Of a DNA stretch of 55,263 bases, positions 16,140 through 24,259 are shown piece after piece; position 1 is the stretch's first letter, and each line of letters starts with the position of its first letter. Below the pieces are notes generated by a model. The model was not told where the DNA came from. It saw only the letters and a program-made list of their open reading frames with translations, and did no database searches. The stretch is from a bacterium (GTDB lineage: Bacteria; Elusimicrobiota; Elusimicrobia; Elusimicrobiales; UBA9959), in assembly GCA_021786295.1 (NCBI GenBank), contig JAJYNO010000028.1, positions 1 to 55,263 of the forward strand, given 5' to 3'. The translations under genes and the position numbers were made by a program.

Positions 16140-17111
16140 ATGCGACTTCTTAAGGTGCTTTCAGCCGTTATATTGCTGACCGCCGCCGCGGCCGCCGCCC
16201 AGGACGTGCGTTCCGACAAGTACCCGAGGCCTGGGGGAGAGCCCTCGAAGGTCCTGCCGCGGCCTCCGGAGCCGAAGACCTGGGAGGTGACGGCCGGCCT
16301 CAGCATGGCCTCCGACGCCAACATCTCCCACCTGCTGGTCAACTCCGCCGTGAACAGCAACGCTAAGGTGAAGGACAATATCCGTCACGCCTACGCGGGG
16401 TTCGCGGTGGACCCGGCCTTCGCCCGGAAGGACGGCCTGGAACTGGGCTATTCCTACGACAACTACGCCTACAGGACCCACAGCGCCTTCAGCTACTACG
16501 ACCACTCCCTGTACGGGGTCATGATGCCGCGGCTCGGCGGCGCCTGGAGGCTGGACCTGGGGGGGAGCTTCGACCTGGTCGGGGACAAGACCGGGGTTAT
16601 AGCCCAGGACGGCTCCGGGCGGGCCGGGCTGCTCTGGAGCGGCCCCGCCGGCCTACGCATAAAGGGCGGCTACGAGCGCGGGCGGGACAAGGTAAAGGTT
16701 GACCCGCTGAAGGACGCGGATACCAGCGGGGTCTACCTGCTGGCCAGCCGCCGTTTCCTGGGGAGGCACCTGGCCTTCTTCAGCCTGCGCGCCAGGAGCT
16801 ACCCCGCCGCCGGCCCGGACTACGCCTACAAGTCGCGCTCGGCTATATTGGGCCTGATCAGCCGGTGGTCGCCGCGCTTCAGGCTGATAGCCGCCGCGGC
16901 CCTGGTGAAGAAGGACTATGACAACGTGGACTCGCGCTTCCTGAAGAAGCGCAGCGACGCGACCGCCTCCCTGCTGATAAAGCCGGTAATTACGCTGGTA
17001 AAGGGGCTGAGCGCGGAAGGGTCCTTCATGTACCTGGACAACGGCTCCAACGTGCCGCTGAAAAGATACACGGACACGATCTATTCCGTTGGCCTGGAGG
17101 GCAGGTTCTGA
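16140..17111 (+). CDS. Predicted outer-membrane beta-barrel protein
   Basis: A 323-residue protein with a signal peptide (VLSAVILLTAAAAAAQ). The mature chain is a series of amphipathic strands rich in Tyr, Gly, Leu and Arg (GLELGYSYDNYAYRTHSAF, RLDLGGSFDLVGD, LLWSGPAGLRIKGGYERG) and ends in Phe (LEGRF), as typical for outer-membrane barrels. The N-terminus after cleavage is Pro-rich. The transported substrate is unknown. Ribosome site AAAGGAGAACGTT. It is the last gene of the exported-protein block and its final 31 bases overlap the convergent histidine kinase gene. Confidence 0.75.
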   Translation: MRLLKVLSAVILLTAAAAAAQDVRSDKYPRPGGEPSKVLPRPPEPKTWEVTAGLSMASDANISHLLVNSAVNSNAKVKDNIRHAYAGFAVDPAFARKDGLELGYSYDNYAYRTHSAFSYYDHSLYGVMMPRLGGAWRLDLGGSFDLVGDKTGVIAQDGSGRAGLLWSGPAGLRIKGGYERGRDKVKVDPLKDADTSGVYLLASRRFLGRHLAFFSLRARSYPAAGPDYAYKSRSAILGLISRWSPRFRLIAAAALVKKDYDNVDSRFLKKRSDATASLLIKPVITLVKGLSAEGSFMYLDNGSNVPLKRYTDTIYSVGLEGRF

Positions 17112-18463
17112 CCCGAGGCCGGCAGGAGTATCCTGACAGCAAGGCCTGAACCCGGCGGGGAGGAGACCTCTATCCTTCCCCCGAAGCTCTCCAGCATGGC
17201 CCTGGCCAGACCGAGGCCAAGGCCGGAGCCGGAGGTGGAATAGCCCCGCTCGAACAGCCTGGGCAGCGCCTCCGGCGGGACCCCGGGGCCGGTATCCGTA
17301 ACGGTCAGCACGGCCAGCCCGCCTTCCAGGGACGAAGAGATCTTTATCCGGCCTCCGGCTGGCGTATTCTTGACCGCGTTGTCTATGATATTGAGCAGCG
17401 CCTGTTCCAGCTTGCCGGCCTGCACGGCGGCCGAAGCCCGCCTGAGCGAGGTCTCTATCTTCTGGGATTTAGGCAGGGCCAGGACCGCCGCCTTCCTGGC
17501 CAGCCTTCCTGCAAGCAGGTCCAGCCTCTCCTCCCTGGGCTTGCCGGTCTCGCGGCTGTCAAGGCGGGAGTATTCCAGTATATCCTCCACCACCGCGGAC
17601 ATCGTCTCCAGCTCGGCGAGGTTGCTCTCCAGCACCGCCACGGCCTCCTCGCGGCCCGGCTTGCCCAGCAGGGCCACCTCGGTCTGGCCGCGCATCACGG
17701 TAAGCGGCGTCTTCAGCTGGTGGGTGACGTTGGAGGCGAACTGGCGGAGCTTTATCGAATAGGCCTCGATCGAGGCCAGCATGCCGTTTAGCACGTCTAT
17801 CAGCCGCCCGAGTTCGTCCTCGCCTCGGTGGCGGGGGATGCGGCCGCTCAGGGCGCCTTCGCCGGTCCTGCGGGCCACTTCGGCTATCCGGTCTATCGGC
17901 GCGAGCGCCCGGCCGGCTATGACCCAGCCGGCCCAGCCGGCCGCGGCCAGCAGCAGCAGCGCCAGCGCCCCGAGCAGGTACCAGCTGCCGGCCGGCAGGG
18001 CGGCCAGCGGCGCCGGCACCGGCAGGGCCAGTTCCAGGAGGCCGCCTCCTGCCGCCTCAGGCAGGGAAAGCACTACGGTCCTCAGGTCCGTTCCGGAAGG
18101 GAGCGCCGCCGAAGCGAACACCGCTTTCCCCTCCGGCCCCGAGGGCCTCGAGGCCGGAGCCGGCAGCCGGGCCAGCTGCGGATCGGAAGCGTAGAGAAGG
18201 CGGCCGTCCGGCGCCCTGAGCAGGACGTAGAGGCCGTCCAGGCCTTCGGCGAAGCGGTCCAGCCTGGGGGTGGCCGCCGCCAGGCTGAAGGGCGCGGGGC
18301 CGGCCAGCAGCTCGGAGGCCTCGTCGGAGGCCGCCAGCAGCTTGCGGTCCGCCAGGACGCTGAGGCCGCGCTGGAAGAACACCACGGCGGTCAGCGCCGA
18401 CGTCACGAAGAAGACGGCTGTGGCCGCCATGTAGAGCAGGGAAAGGCGGCGGCGGAGCGTCAT
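17081..18463 (-). CDS. Membrane sensor histidine kinase
   Basis: A 460-residue two-component sensor. Two membrane helices (about residues 8-30 and 160-183) flank a periplasmic sensor of about 130 residues, followed by HAMP (to about 236), the phospho-accepting H248 in FASNVTHQLKTPL, and a HATPase domain with NIIDNAVKNTP, TDTGPGVPPE and GSGLGLGLARAM. The architecture matches the QseC/CusS/TctE class. The start at 18463 overlaps the stop of the response-regulator gene in an ATGA, showing co-translation. The ligand is unknown; because it faces the exported-protein block it may sense the envelope, which is an inference. Confidence 0.92.
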   Translation of the reverse strand: MTLRRRLSLLYMAATAVFFVTSALTAVVFFQRGLSVLADRKLLAASDEASELLAGPAPFSLAAATPRLDRFAEGLDGLYVLLRAPDGRLLYASDPQLARLPAPASRPSGPEGKAVFASAALPSGTDLRTVVLSLPEAAGGGLLELALPVPAPLAALPAGSWYLLGALALLLLAAAGWAGWVIAGRALAPIDRIAEVARRTGEGALSGRIPRHRGEDELGRLIDVLNGMLASIEAYSIKLRQFASNVTHQLKTPLTVMRGQTEVALLGKPGREEAVAVLESNLAELETMSAVVEDILEYSRLDSRETGKPREERLDLLAGRLARKAAVLALPKSQKIETSLRRASAAVQAGKLEQALLNIIDNAVKNTPAGGRIKISSSLEGGLAVLTVTDTGPGVPPEALPRLFERGYSTSGSGLGLGLARAMLESFGGRIEVSSPPGSGLAVRILLPASGQNLPSRPTE

Positions 18464-19137
18464 CCGCGTTCCGGAGCCTCTATCTGGTAGCCGACCCCGT
18501 AGACGGTCCTGATGAGCTTCCCGCCGGCGCCGGCGTCCACCTTGCGCCTGAGCCTGCCCATATGCACGTCCAGTACGTTGGAGTCCACCTCGAAAGAGCC
18601 TTCCCAGGCGTGCTCCCACAGCACGGCCCGGCTCACGGGCCGGCCGGCGCTGCGCAGCAGGACCTCCAGCAGGGCGAACTCCTTGTTGGTAAGCTCTATC
18701 CTGCGGCCCGCGCGGGTTACGCGCCTGGAGCGCACGTCCAGGCTGAGGTCCCCCGCCGTCAGCACGTCCTCCGGCTTTTCGGCCGGGCGCAGCAGCACCC
18801 TGGCCCGCGCCACCAGTTCGCGGAAGGCGAAGGGCTTGGTAAGGTAGTCGTTGGCTCCGGACTCGAGGCCGCGGACCTTGTCGTCCACCGAGCCCCGCGC
18901 TGTCAGCATGATGACCGGGGTGGCGTCGCCCTCGCGCCGCATGGCCTCCAGCAGCGCGAAGCCGTCGCCGTCGGGCAGGTTGACGTCCATGATCACCAGG
19001 TCGTAGACGCCGTTGAGCAGCTGCCGGGAAGCTTCGGCCGCGCCGGCGGCCGAGTCCACGGAGAAGCCCTCCTGCGTCAGGCCTTTAGTTATGAAGGCGG
19101 ACAGTTTCTTCTCGTCCTCTATCAAAAGCACGCGCAT
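18460..19137 (-). CDS. OmpR/PhoB-family response regulator
   Basis: A 225-residue regulator: receiver with D51 in LVIMDVNLPDGDG, T/A pair in MLTARG and K in LTKPF, then a winged-helix DNA-binding domain (RRIELTNKEFALLEVLL, SNVLDVHMGRLRRKVD, IRTVYGVGYQ). It is most like the CusR/QseB group. It is the first gene of an operon with the kinase at 17081 (four-base overlap). Upstream, the minus strand has an AT-rich stretch with GATATAG about 25-35 bases before the ATG as a possible -10. Target genes are not visible, but the neighbouring envelope block is a candidate. Confidence 0.93.
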   Translation of the reverse strand: MRVLLIEDEKKLSAFITKGLTQEGFSVDSAAGAAEASRQLLNGVYDLVIMDVNLPDGDGFALLEAMRREGDATPVIMLTARGSVDDKVRGLESGANDYLTKPFAFRELVARARVLLRPAEKPEDVLTAGDLSLDVRSRRVTRAGRRIELTNKEFALLEVLLRSAGRPVSRAVLWEHAWEGSFEVDSNVLDVHMGRLRRKVDAGAGGKLIRTVYGVGYQIEAPERG

Positions 19138-19253
19138 ATTTTCCCGGTGTCCCCGGACGGCTATATCTTATCAAAATAGGCCTGCGGGCGCGCCTGGGCC
19201 GCCTGCGCTTTTTCCCTGCGCCCGCGGAAAACCTATAATATCCGCTGCGCAAG

Positions 19254-20552
19254 ATGACCGGAACAAAGCCGGAAACTAACGGACCGTTCCGCCTGGGGCT
19301 GCTCTTCAGGCCGTCCTACCTGCTGCCCAGGCTCAGAAGCATAAGTTCCGCGGGCGACGCTTTTTCCCGCGCGGCCGGGCTGGCGCGATACTGCTGTTCC
19401 GGCCTGGGTTCCGCGGCCTACGGGCTGCGCGGGTACTGCCTGCGCGCCGGCCGCCGCCTGAAGCCTTGCGCCGACGAGGCCCGGGCCCTGTCGGCCTCGG
19501 CCCGTTCGGCGGTCCTTGCCCCGTTCAGGCGGCTCGCCGGCTTAAGGCGCGAGCGGGAGCTCGGCCGCGCCGTTCCCGGCTTCCGGGCCTCTCCGGAGCG
19601 CGCTCCCGTCCCGGACCCTCCGCCTCCCTCCGCCCGCGGGCCTAGGCCCGACGTGACGCTCTCCTGGAACATCCACGTCGCCTGCAATTACGACTGTCCT
19701 TACTGCTGGTTCCACGGCAGATGGGGGGAGTTCGCCGGCCGCGCCGTCAGCCTGCCGCCTGAGGAGTGGATGGCGCACTGGGACCGCTTCAACGACAGGC
19801 ACGGCAAGGCGGAGATCCACATAGCCGGCGGGGAGCCTTTCGTCTATCCGCGGTTCCCCGAGCTGCTGTCCCGGCTGTCCCGGCGCAACACGGTCTATGT
19901 CATCACCAATCTGGCCTGGGACCCGGCCGCCGCTGGCGGCCTGGACCCGGAAAAGGTCGGCTTTTCGGCCAGTTACCACTGCGCCGCGGCCGGTCCCGCG
20001 GAGGCTTTCGCCGGGAAGGTCTGCCGCCTGCGCTCCGCGGGCTTCAGCACCGCGGTCTCGATAGTGGCCTATCCCCCGTATCTGCCGGGCCTGCCTGGCA
20101 TGGTGGACGCGTTCATGTCCCGCGGCATAAACCCGGTGGTGCAGCCTTTCCGCGGGGAATGGCGGGGCGGACGGTACCCGGAGGCCTATTCTCCGGCGGA
20201 GAAGCGGCTGGTGGCCTGGCTGTCGCGCGGCGGCTACCTGTCCGCCTATCCGGAGAGCGCGCGGCGCAGGGCCTCCGACGAGGCGGCCGCGCGCGGCGGC
20301 GGGGAGGATTTCGGCAGGGAGTACCTGCTGGCCCCGTTCCGCACGCGCGGCCTGCCCTGCGCCGCCGGCCGGGATTACGGGCGGCTGCAGTTCAACGGGG
20401 ACATGATACGCTGCTCCCAGGGCGGCTACGTGGGAAATTTCCTCGAGCCGGATTTCGGCATGTCCCCCGGCGCGCGCCCCTGCCCGTTCAGGACCTGCGA
20501 ATGCGTCAACGAGGTCGTCTACGTCAAAGGCGGGCCTTACGGGCCGCGCTGA
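19254..20552 (+). CDS. Radical SAM protein with SPASM-like C-terminus
   Basis: A 432-residue radical SAM enzyme. The cluster motif is C144-N-Y-D-C148-P-Y-C151, followed by AGGEPFVYPRFPELL and a TIM-barrel core. The C-terminal part has extra cysteines (LPCAAGRDYG, MIRCSQGG, CPFRTCEC) resembling a SPASM/Twitch auxiliary-cluster domain, as in peptide-modifying and anaerobic maturase enzymes. About 135 Arg/Ala-rich residues precede the barrel and match nothing I know. No short precursor peptide is evident next to it, so the substrate is unknown. A TATAAT lies at 19234-19239, only 14 bases before the ATG, and no Shine-Dalgarno site is seen. Confidence 0.8.
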   Translation: MTGTKPETNGPFRLGLLFRPSYLLPRLRSISSAGDAFSRAAGLARYCCSGLGSAAYGLRGYCLRAGRRLKPCADEARALSASARSAVLAPFRRLAGLRRERELGRAVPGFRASPERAPVPDPPPPSARGPRPDVTLSWNIHVACNYDCPYCWFHGRWGEFAGRAVSLPPEEWMAHWDRFNDRHGKAEIHIAGGEPFVYPRFPELLSRLSRRNTVYVITNLAWDPAAAGGLDPEKVGFSASYHCAAAGPAEAFAGKVCRLRSAGFSTAVSIVAYPPYLPGLPGMVDAFMSRGINPVVQPFRGEWRGGRYPEAYSPAEKRLVAWLSRGGYLSAYPESARRRASDEAAARGGGEDFGREYLLAPFRTRGLPCAAGRDYGRLQFNGDMIRCSQGGYVGNFLEPDFGMSPGARPCPFRTCECVNEVVYVKGGPYGPR

Positions 20553-20560
20553 TTTTGGTA

Positions 20561-20566
20561 TAGAAT
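20561..20566 (+). promoter_or_regulatory. -10 box TAGAAT six bases before yceH ATG (leaderless start)
   Basis: TAGAAT followed by six bases and the ATG at 20573, with no ribosome site between. Transcription would start at or next to the ATG. Confidence 0.5.
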
Positions 20567-20572
20567 ATGGGC

Positions 20573-21211
20573 ATGATAACACAGCTTGACGCGGCGGAGG
20601 CCAGGGCGCTCGGCTCCCTGGCGGAAAAATCCATGACCACGCGGGAGCAGTACCCGCTTACGTTCAACGCGCTGCAGAACGCGTGCAACCAGAAGAGCAG
20701 CCGGGACCCTGTGATGACGCTGGACGCGGACTCGCTGGGCAGGGCGGTGCAGGGGCTGGTAGAGAAGGGCCTGGCGGAGCGCCAGCAGGCGCCGGGGGAA
20801 CGCGTGCCCAAGTTCAGGCACGACATAGGCCGCCTGCTGGGTTCCGACGACGTGAAACTGATAGGCGCCATGACCGTGCTGCTCCTTCGCGGGCCGCAGA
20901 CCCCCGGCGAGATAAAGGTGCGCAGCGAGCGGTTCTGCCGGTTCGAAAGCACGGCCGAAGTGGAGGCGCTGATGCAGCAGCTCTGCGCCGCGGCCGAGCC
21001 GCTGGTCGCCCGCCTGCCGCGCCAGCCCGGCCAGAAGGAGGCGCGCTACGCCCACCTCTTCTCCGGCCCCGTCGCCGCCTCCGCGCCGGAACGGCCCGCC
21101 GCCGCGGCGGCCGCGCCGCAGCCGGCTCCGGACAGGCTCGCCGAGCTGGAAAAGCGCGTAGAAGCGCTGGAAGTCCGCCTGCTGGAACTGGAAGGACGGC
21201 TCGGGAGTTGA
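20573..21211 (+). CDS. yceH: YceH/DUF480 family protein
   Basis: A 212-residue protein of the YceH (DUF480) family: two winged-helix-like domains with REQYPLTFNALQNACNQKSSRDPV, then FRHDIGRLLG, LLLRGPQTPGEIKVRSERF and LPRQPGQKEARYAHLFSG. The C-terminal 30 residues form a coiled coil (LAELEKRVEALEVRLLELEG). The E. coli homologue's function is poorly defined; the fold suggests nucleic-acid binding or regulation. The start is placed at the second ATG because it sits exactly six bases after a -10-like TAGAAT. An ATG two codons earlier (20567) is possible. Confidence 0.85.
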   Translation: MITQLDAAEARALGSLAEKSMTTREQYPLTFNALQNACNQKSSRDPVMTLDADSLGRAVQGLVEKGLAERQQAPGERVPKFRHDIGRLLGSDDVKLIGAMTVLLLRGPQTPGEIKVRSERFCRFESTAEVEALMQQLCAAAEPLVARLPRQPGQKEARYAHLFSGPVAASAPERPAAAAAAPQPAPDRLAELEKRVEALEVRLLELEGRLGS

Positions 21212-21281
21212 GGCGGTTTATCGGACGGGCCCGGATTTTGTAGTATTCGGATTGACGGACCATAGAGAACGGGGAGGAAAA

Positions 21282-21593
21282 ATGAAGAAAGGCAAAGTTA
21301 TCTCCGCGGGTATAGGCGTGGCGGCCCTGGCCGCGCTGGGCGCGTACTTTTTGACCGGCAAGCGCGGCGCGAAGAACCGCGAGCTGATAAAAGGCTGGAC
21401 GCTCAAGATGAAGGGCGACGTGCTGGACAAGGTCGAGAAGGTCAGGAAGCTCGACAAGAAGGACTACGAAAAGATAGTCGACGAGGTCTCCGCGCGCTAC
21501 GGCCGGCTGGAGAAGGTCGGCGGCGCCGAGCTCAAGAGGCTCACCGGCGAACTGAAGAAGGCCTGGACCCACGTGAGCGAAGAGCTGAAGTAA
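21282..21593 (+). CDS. Small YtxH-like protein with N-terminal membrane anchor
   Basis: A 103-residue protein: a short hydrophobic segment (VISAGIGVAALAALGAYFLTG) followed by a Lys/Glu-rich helical region (KGDVLDKVEKVRKLDKKDY, ELKRLTGELKKAW). This is the layout of YtxH/YtxJ or phasin-like general-stress proteins; the exact family is uncertain. Start set by GGGGAGG just upstream. A strong terminator follows at 21609. Confidence 0.65.
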   Translation: MKKGKVISAGIGVAALAALGAYFLTGKRGAKNRELIKGWTLKMKGDVLDKVEKVRKLDKKDYEKIVDEVSARYGRLEKVGGAELKRLTGELKKAWTHVSEELK

Positions 21594-21608
21594 CGGGTCT
21601 GCTTCCGA

Positions 21609-21643
21609 CGGCCGCCGGAAAGGACGCCGGCGGCCGGTTTTTT
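21609..21643 (+). terminator. Intrinsic terminator after YtxH-like gene
   Basis: A 10-bp GC stem (CGGCCGCCGG at 21609-21618 with CCGGCGGCCG at 21627-21636) followed by G and six T. Confidence 0.85.
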
Positions 21644-21673
21644 CCCGCCCCGAGCGCGGGACCTGGAGGATAT

Positions 21674-22765
21674 ATGATCAGAAAACTGCTGTTCCTGTCC
21701 CTTCTCGCGTCGTCCGTCCCCGCTCCGGCCCGGGCGCAGGACGAGGCGCTGAAGGTGCAGCAGGCCTTCAATACCGTGGCCGAGCAGGCCAGCCCCGCGG
21801 TGGTCAGCGTCAGGGTGCTGTGGGAGCAGGTGGAGAGCGTGGTGGAGCCGGAGTTCTTCTTCGGTTACATGATGCCGGTGCAGAAGTACTACAGGCACGA
21901 CACCGGCGGGCTGGGCTCCGGGACGATCATGAGCCCGGAGGGCTACGTCCTCACCAACGATCACGTGGTGCACGGCGCCGACCGCATACAGGTCGTGGTG
22001 CAGCAGAAGGACGGCAAGCAGAAGACCTACATGGCCAGGCTGGCCGCCGACTACCCCCGGGCCGACCTGGCCGTGCTGAAGATAGAGACGAAAGGCAAGG
22101 AGACCTTCCCGTACCTGAAGTTCGCCGCCGAGCCGGCCAAGGTGGGCGACTGGGCCATAGCCATCGGCTACCCGTTCGGCTTCAAGCAGACGATGACCTC
22201 CGGCATCATCTCGGCGCTGGGAGTCTCCATGCGGGTCGAGGGCAGGCGCTATCCCTACCTGATACAGACCGACGCCGCCATTAACCAGGGCAACTCGGGC
22301 GGCCCGCTGCTCAACATCAGGGGCGAGGTGGTCGGCATCAATTCGGCCATCTTCTCGCCGTCAGGGGCCTTCGCCGGCATGGGCTTCGCGCTGCCGGCCT
22401 CCGAGGCGCGCCGCGTCTACGAGGACTTCCTCGGGGTCAAGCCCGCCCTGAGAGCCTGGCTGGGCGTTTCCTTCGTCGGGGTGGACGACGAGACCGCGGC
22501 CCGCTTCGAGCTGCCGCAGGGCGTCATGGTGACCGGCGTGGTCAAAGGATCGCCCGCCGCCGCCGCCGGCCTCAGGCGCGGCGACATAATAACCGGCTTC
22601 GACGGGAACCCGGTGGAGGACGAGACCGACCTGCTGAGCTTCATCTACGCGCGCCAGCCCGGCGACAAGGCCGGACTGGAGTATTACCGCGACGGCAAGG
22701 AACTCAGAACGGAAACTAAGCTGGGCTCCCAGCCCGGGACCATAGGCAAGAAAGCGGACTACTGA
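21674..22765 (+). CDS. HtrA/DegP-type serine protease with one PDZ domain
   Basis: A 363-residue exported trypsin-fold protease. Signal peptide LLFLSLLASSVPAPARAQ; catalytic triad H97 (TNDHVVHG), D131 (PRADLAVLKIE) and S208 (NQGNSGGPLLN). A single PDZ domain follows (about residues 255-345, with GVVKGSPAAAAGLRRGDIITG). It degrades or refolds misfolded envelope proteins in the periplasm. One PDZ makes it DegS-like in layout, but the cleavable signal suggests a soluble enzyme. Ribosome site CTGGAGGATAT. A terminator follows. Confidence 0.92.
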   Translation: MIRKLLFLSLLASSVPAPARAQDEALKVQQAFNTVAEQASPAVVSVRVLWEQVESVVEPEFFFGYMMPVQKYYRHDTGGLGSGTIMSPEGYVLTNDHVVHGADRIQVVVQQKDGKQKTYMARLAADYPRADLAVLKIETKGKETFPYLKFAAEPAKVGDWAIAIGYPFGFKQTMTSGIISALGVSMRVEGRRYPYLIQTDAAINQGNSGGPLLNIRGEVVGINSAIFSPSGAFAGMGFALPASEARRVYEDFLGVKPALRAWLGVSFVGVDDETAARFELPQGVMVTGVVKGSPAAAAGLRRGDIITGFDGNPVEDETDLLSFIYARQPGDKAGLEYYRDGKELRTETKLGSQPGTIGKKADY

Positions 22766-22784
22766 AGGCCCGCGGGGCGCTACG

Positions 22785-22817
22785 GAGGCGCGCCGGAAAT
22801 GCGGCGCGCCTCTTTTT
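22785..22817 (+). terminator. Intrinsic terminator after htrA-like gene
   Basis: Stem GAGGCGCGCC (22785-22794) with GGCGCGCCTC (22803-22812), then five T. The T-run merges directly into the TATAAT of the next gene. Confidence 0.85.
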
Positions 22818-22818
22818 A

Positions 22819-22824
22819 TATAAT
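22819..22824 (+). promoter_or_regulatory. -10 box TATAAT seven bases before aminotransferase ATG (leaderless start)
   Basis: TATAAT, seven bases, then the ATG at 22832, with no Shine-Dalgarno site. It is placed immediately after the htrA terminator. Confidence 0.6.
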
Positions 22825-22831
22825 CAGGGAT

Positions 22832-24259
22832 ATGATAAAACTCTCCGATGTGAACCACCGGCTGCAGAAGGCGCATTACGCCGTGCGCGGCCGCATAGTG
22901 CAGCGCGCGCAGGAGCTGGAAGAGCAGGGCAGGAAGATAATTTACTGCAATATTGGAAACCCGCAGGCTCTCAGGCAGAAGCCGCTCACCTTCGTGCGCC
23001 AGGTACTGGCGCTGCTGGAATACCCGGAACTGATGGACGGCCCCGCCGCCGCCGCCTTCCCCGCCGACGTGGTGCGCCGCGCCAGGGCCGTCATGGAGAA
23101 GAACCCCAACGGCATGGGGGCTTACACCCAGAGCGCCGGCATCCCGTTCATCCGCCGCGCGGTGGCCAATTTCATCGAGAGGCGCGACGGCATCCCCGCC
23201 GACCCGAACCATATCCTGCTGACCGACGGCGCCTCCAAGGGCGTGCAGGCCGTCTTCACGCTGCTGACCAACAGGGAGAACGACGGATACATGATCCCGA
23301 TCCCGCAGTATCCGCTCTACAGCGCCACGATAGACCTCTACGGCGCCAGGCGGATAGACTACTACCTCGACGAGGCGAACCGCTGGGAACTCAACGAGCC
23401 GGAGCTGGAGAGGAGCCTGGCCGAGGGGAAGAGCGGCGGCGTGAACCCCGTGGCCATCGCCGTCATCAATCCGGGCAACCCGACCGGCGCCGTGCTGCCG
23501 CGCAAGAACATCGGCATGATCATCCGTTTCGCCAAAAGGCACGGCCTGGCCATACTGGCGGACGAGGTGTACCAGGAGAACGTCTACGGCGAGGGCCTGG
23601 AGTTCGTCTCCTTCGCCAGGGTCATGCACGAACTCGGAGAGAAGGAGGTGCCGCTGTTCAGCTTCCACTCGGTCTCCAAGGGCTTCCTGGGCGAGTGCGG
23701 CCAGCGCGGCGGGTACATGGAGGTGCGCAACCTCCCCGACGACGTCTTCGCCGAGTTGATCAAGCTGCAGTCTATAGGGCTCTGCGCCAACACGGCCGGC
23801 CAGATAACGACCTATCTTATGGTGGACCCTCCCGCCCCGGGCGACGAGAGTTACGGGCTCTACGAGAAGGAGAAGGGCGCCGTCCTCGGCGACCTGAAGG
23901 CCAAAGCCGAAATACTCGGAAGAGGCCTCAACGCGATAGAGGGCATGAGCGTCAACATCCCGGAGGGCGCGATGTACGCCTTCGTCAGGTTCGACCTGCC
24001 GCACGCCGACGGTACGGACCCCGCCGCGATGACTCCGGAGGAGCGGCGCAAGTACGAGGCCGCGCGCGACAACAAATATTGCCTGCGCCTGCTGGAGTCC
24101 ACGGGCATCTGCGTGGTGCCGGGCTCCGGCTTCGGCCAGCAGCCCGGCACGCTGCATTTCCGCACCACTTTCCTGCCGCCGAAGGAGGACATCACCGCGC
24201 TGGTGGAGAAGATGAAGAAGTTCCACGTCTCCTACGTGGAGAAGCTGCGGGAGTCCTGA
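22832..24259 (+). CDS. Alanine aminotransferase, eukaryotic-type (class I PLP transaminase)
   Basis: A 475-residue fold-type I aminotransferase. The N-terminal IIYCNIGNPQALRQKPLTFV and RREDGIP-like IERRDGIPADPNHILLTDGAS match the alanine transaminase (GPT/ALT) group known from eukaryotes and some bacteria. The substrate loop NPGNPTGAVL and the PLP lysine in FHSVSKGFLGECGQRGG are present. The reaction is alanine plus 2-oxoglutarate to pyruvate plus glutamate. The start at 22832 is chosen over an earlier frame start because it sits seven bases after TATAAT. Its stop TGA overlaps the next gene's ATG by one base (TGATG). Confidence 0.88.
   Translation: MIKLSDVNHRLQKAHYAVRGRIVQRAQELEEQGRKIIYCNIGNPQALRQKPLTFVRQVLALLEYPELMDGPAAAAFPADVVRRARAVMEKNPNGMGAYTQSAGIPFIRRAVANFIERRDGIPADPNHILLTDGASKGVQAVFTLLTNRENDGYMIPIPQYPLYSATIDLYGARRIDYYLDEANRWELNEPELERSLAEGKSGGVNPVAIAVINPGNPTGAVLPRKNIGMIIRFAKRHGLAILADEVYQENVYGEGLEFVSFARVMHELGEKEVPLFSFHSVSKGFLGECGQRGGYMEVRNLPDDVFAELIKLQSIGLCANTAGQITTYLMVDPPAPGDESYGLYEKEKGAVLGDLKAKAEILGRGLNAIEGMSVNIPEGAMYAFVRFDLPHADGTDPAAMTPEERRKYEAARDNKYCLRLLESTGICVVPGSGFGQQPGTLHFRTTFLPPKEDITALVEKMKKFHVSYVEKLRES

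Noticed and set aside
22361-24226. 621-residue minus frame over htrA-like and aminotransferase genes
   Set aside because: Shadow of two real genes on the other strand; no start signal and no recognisable motif.
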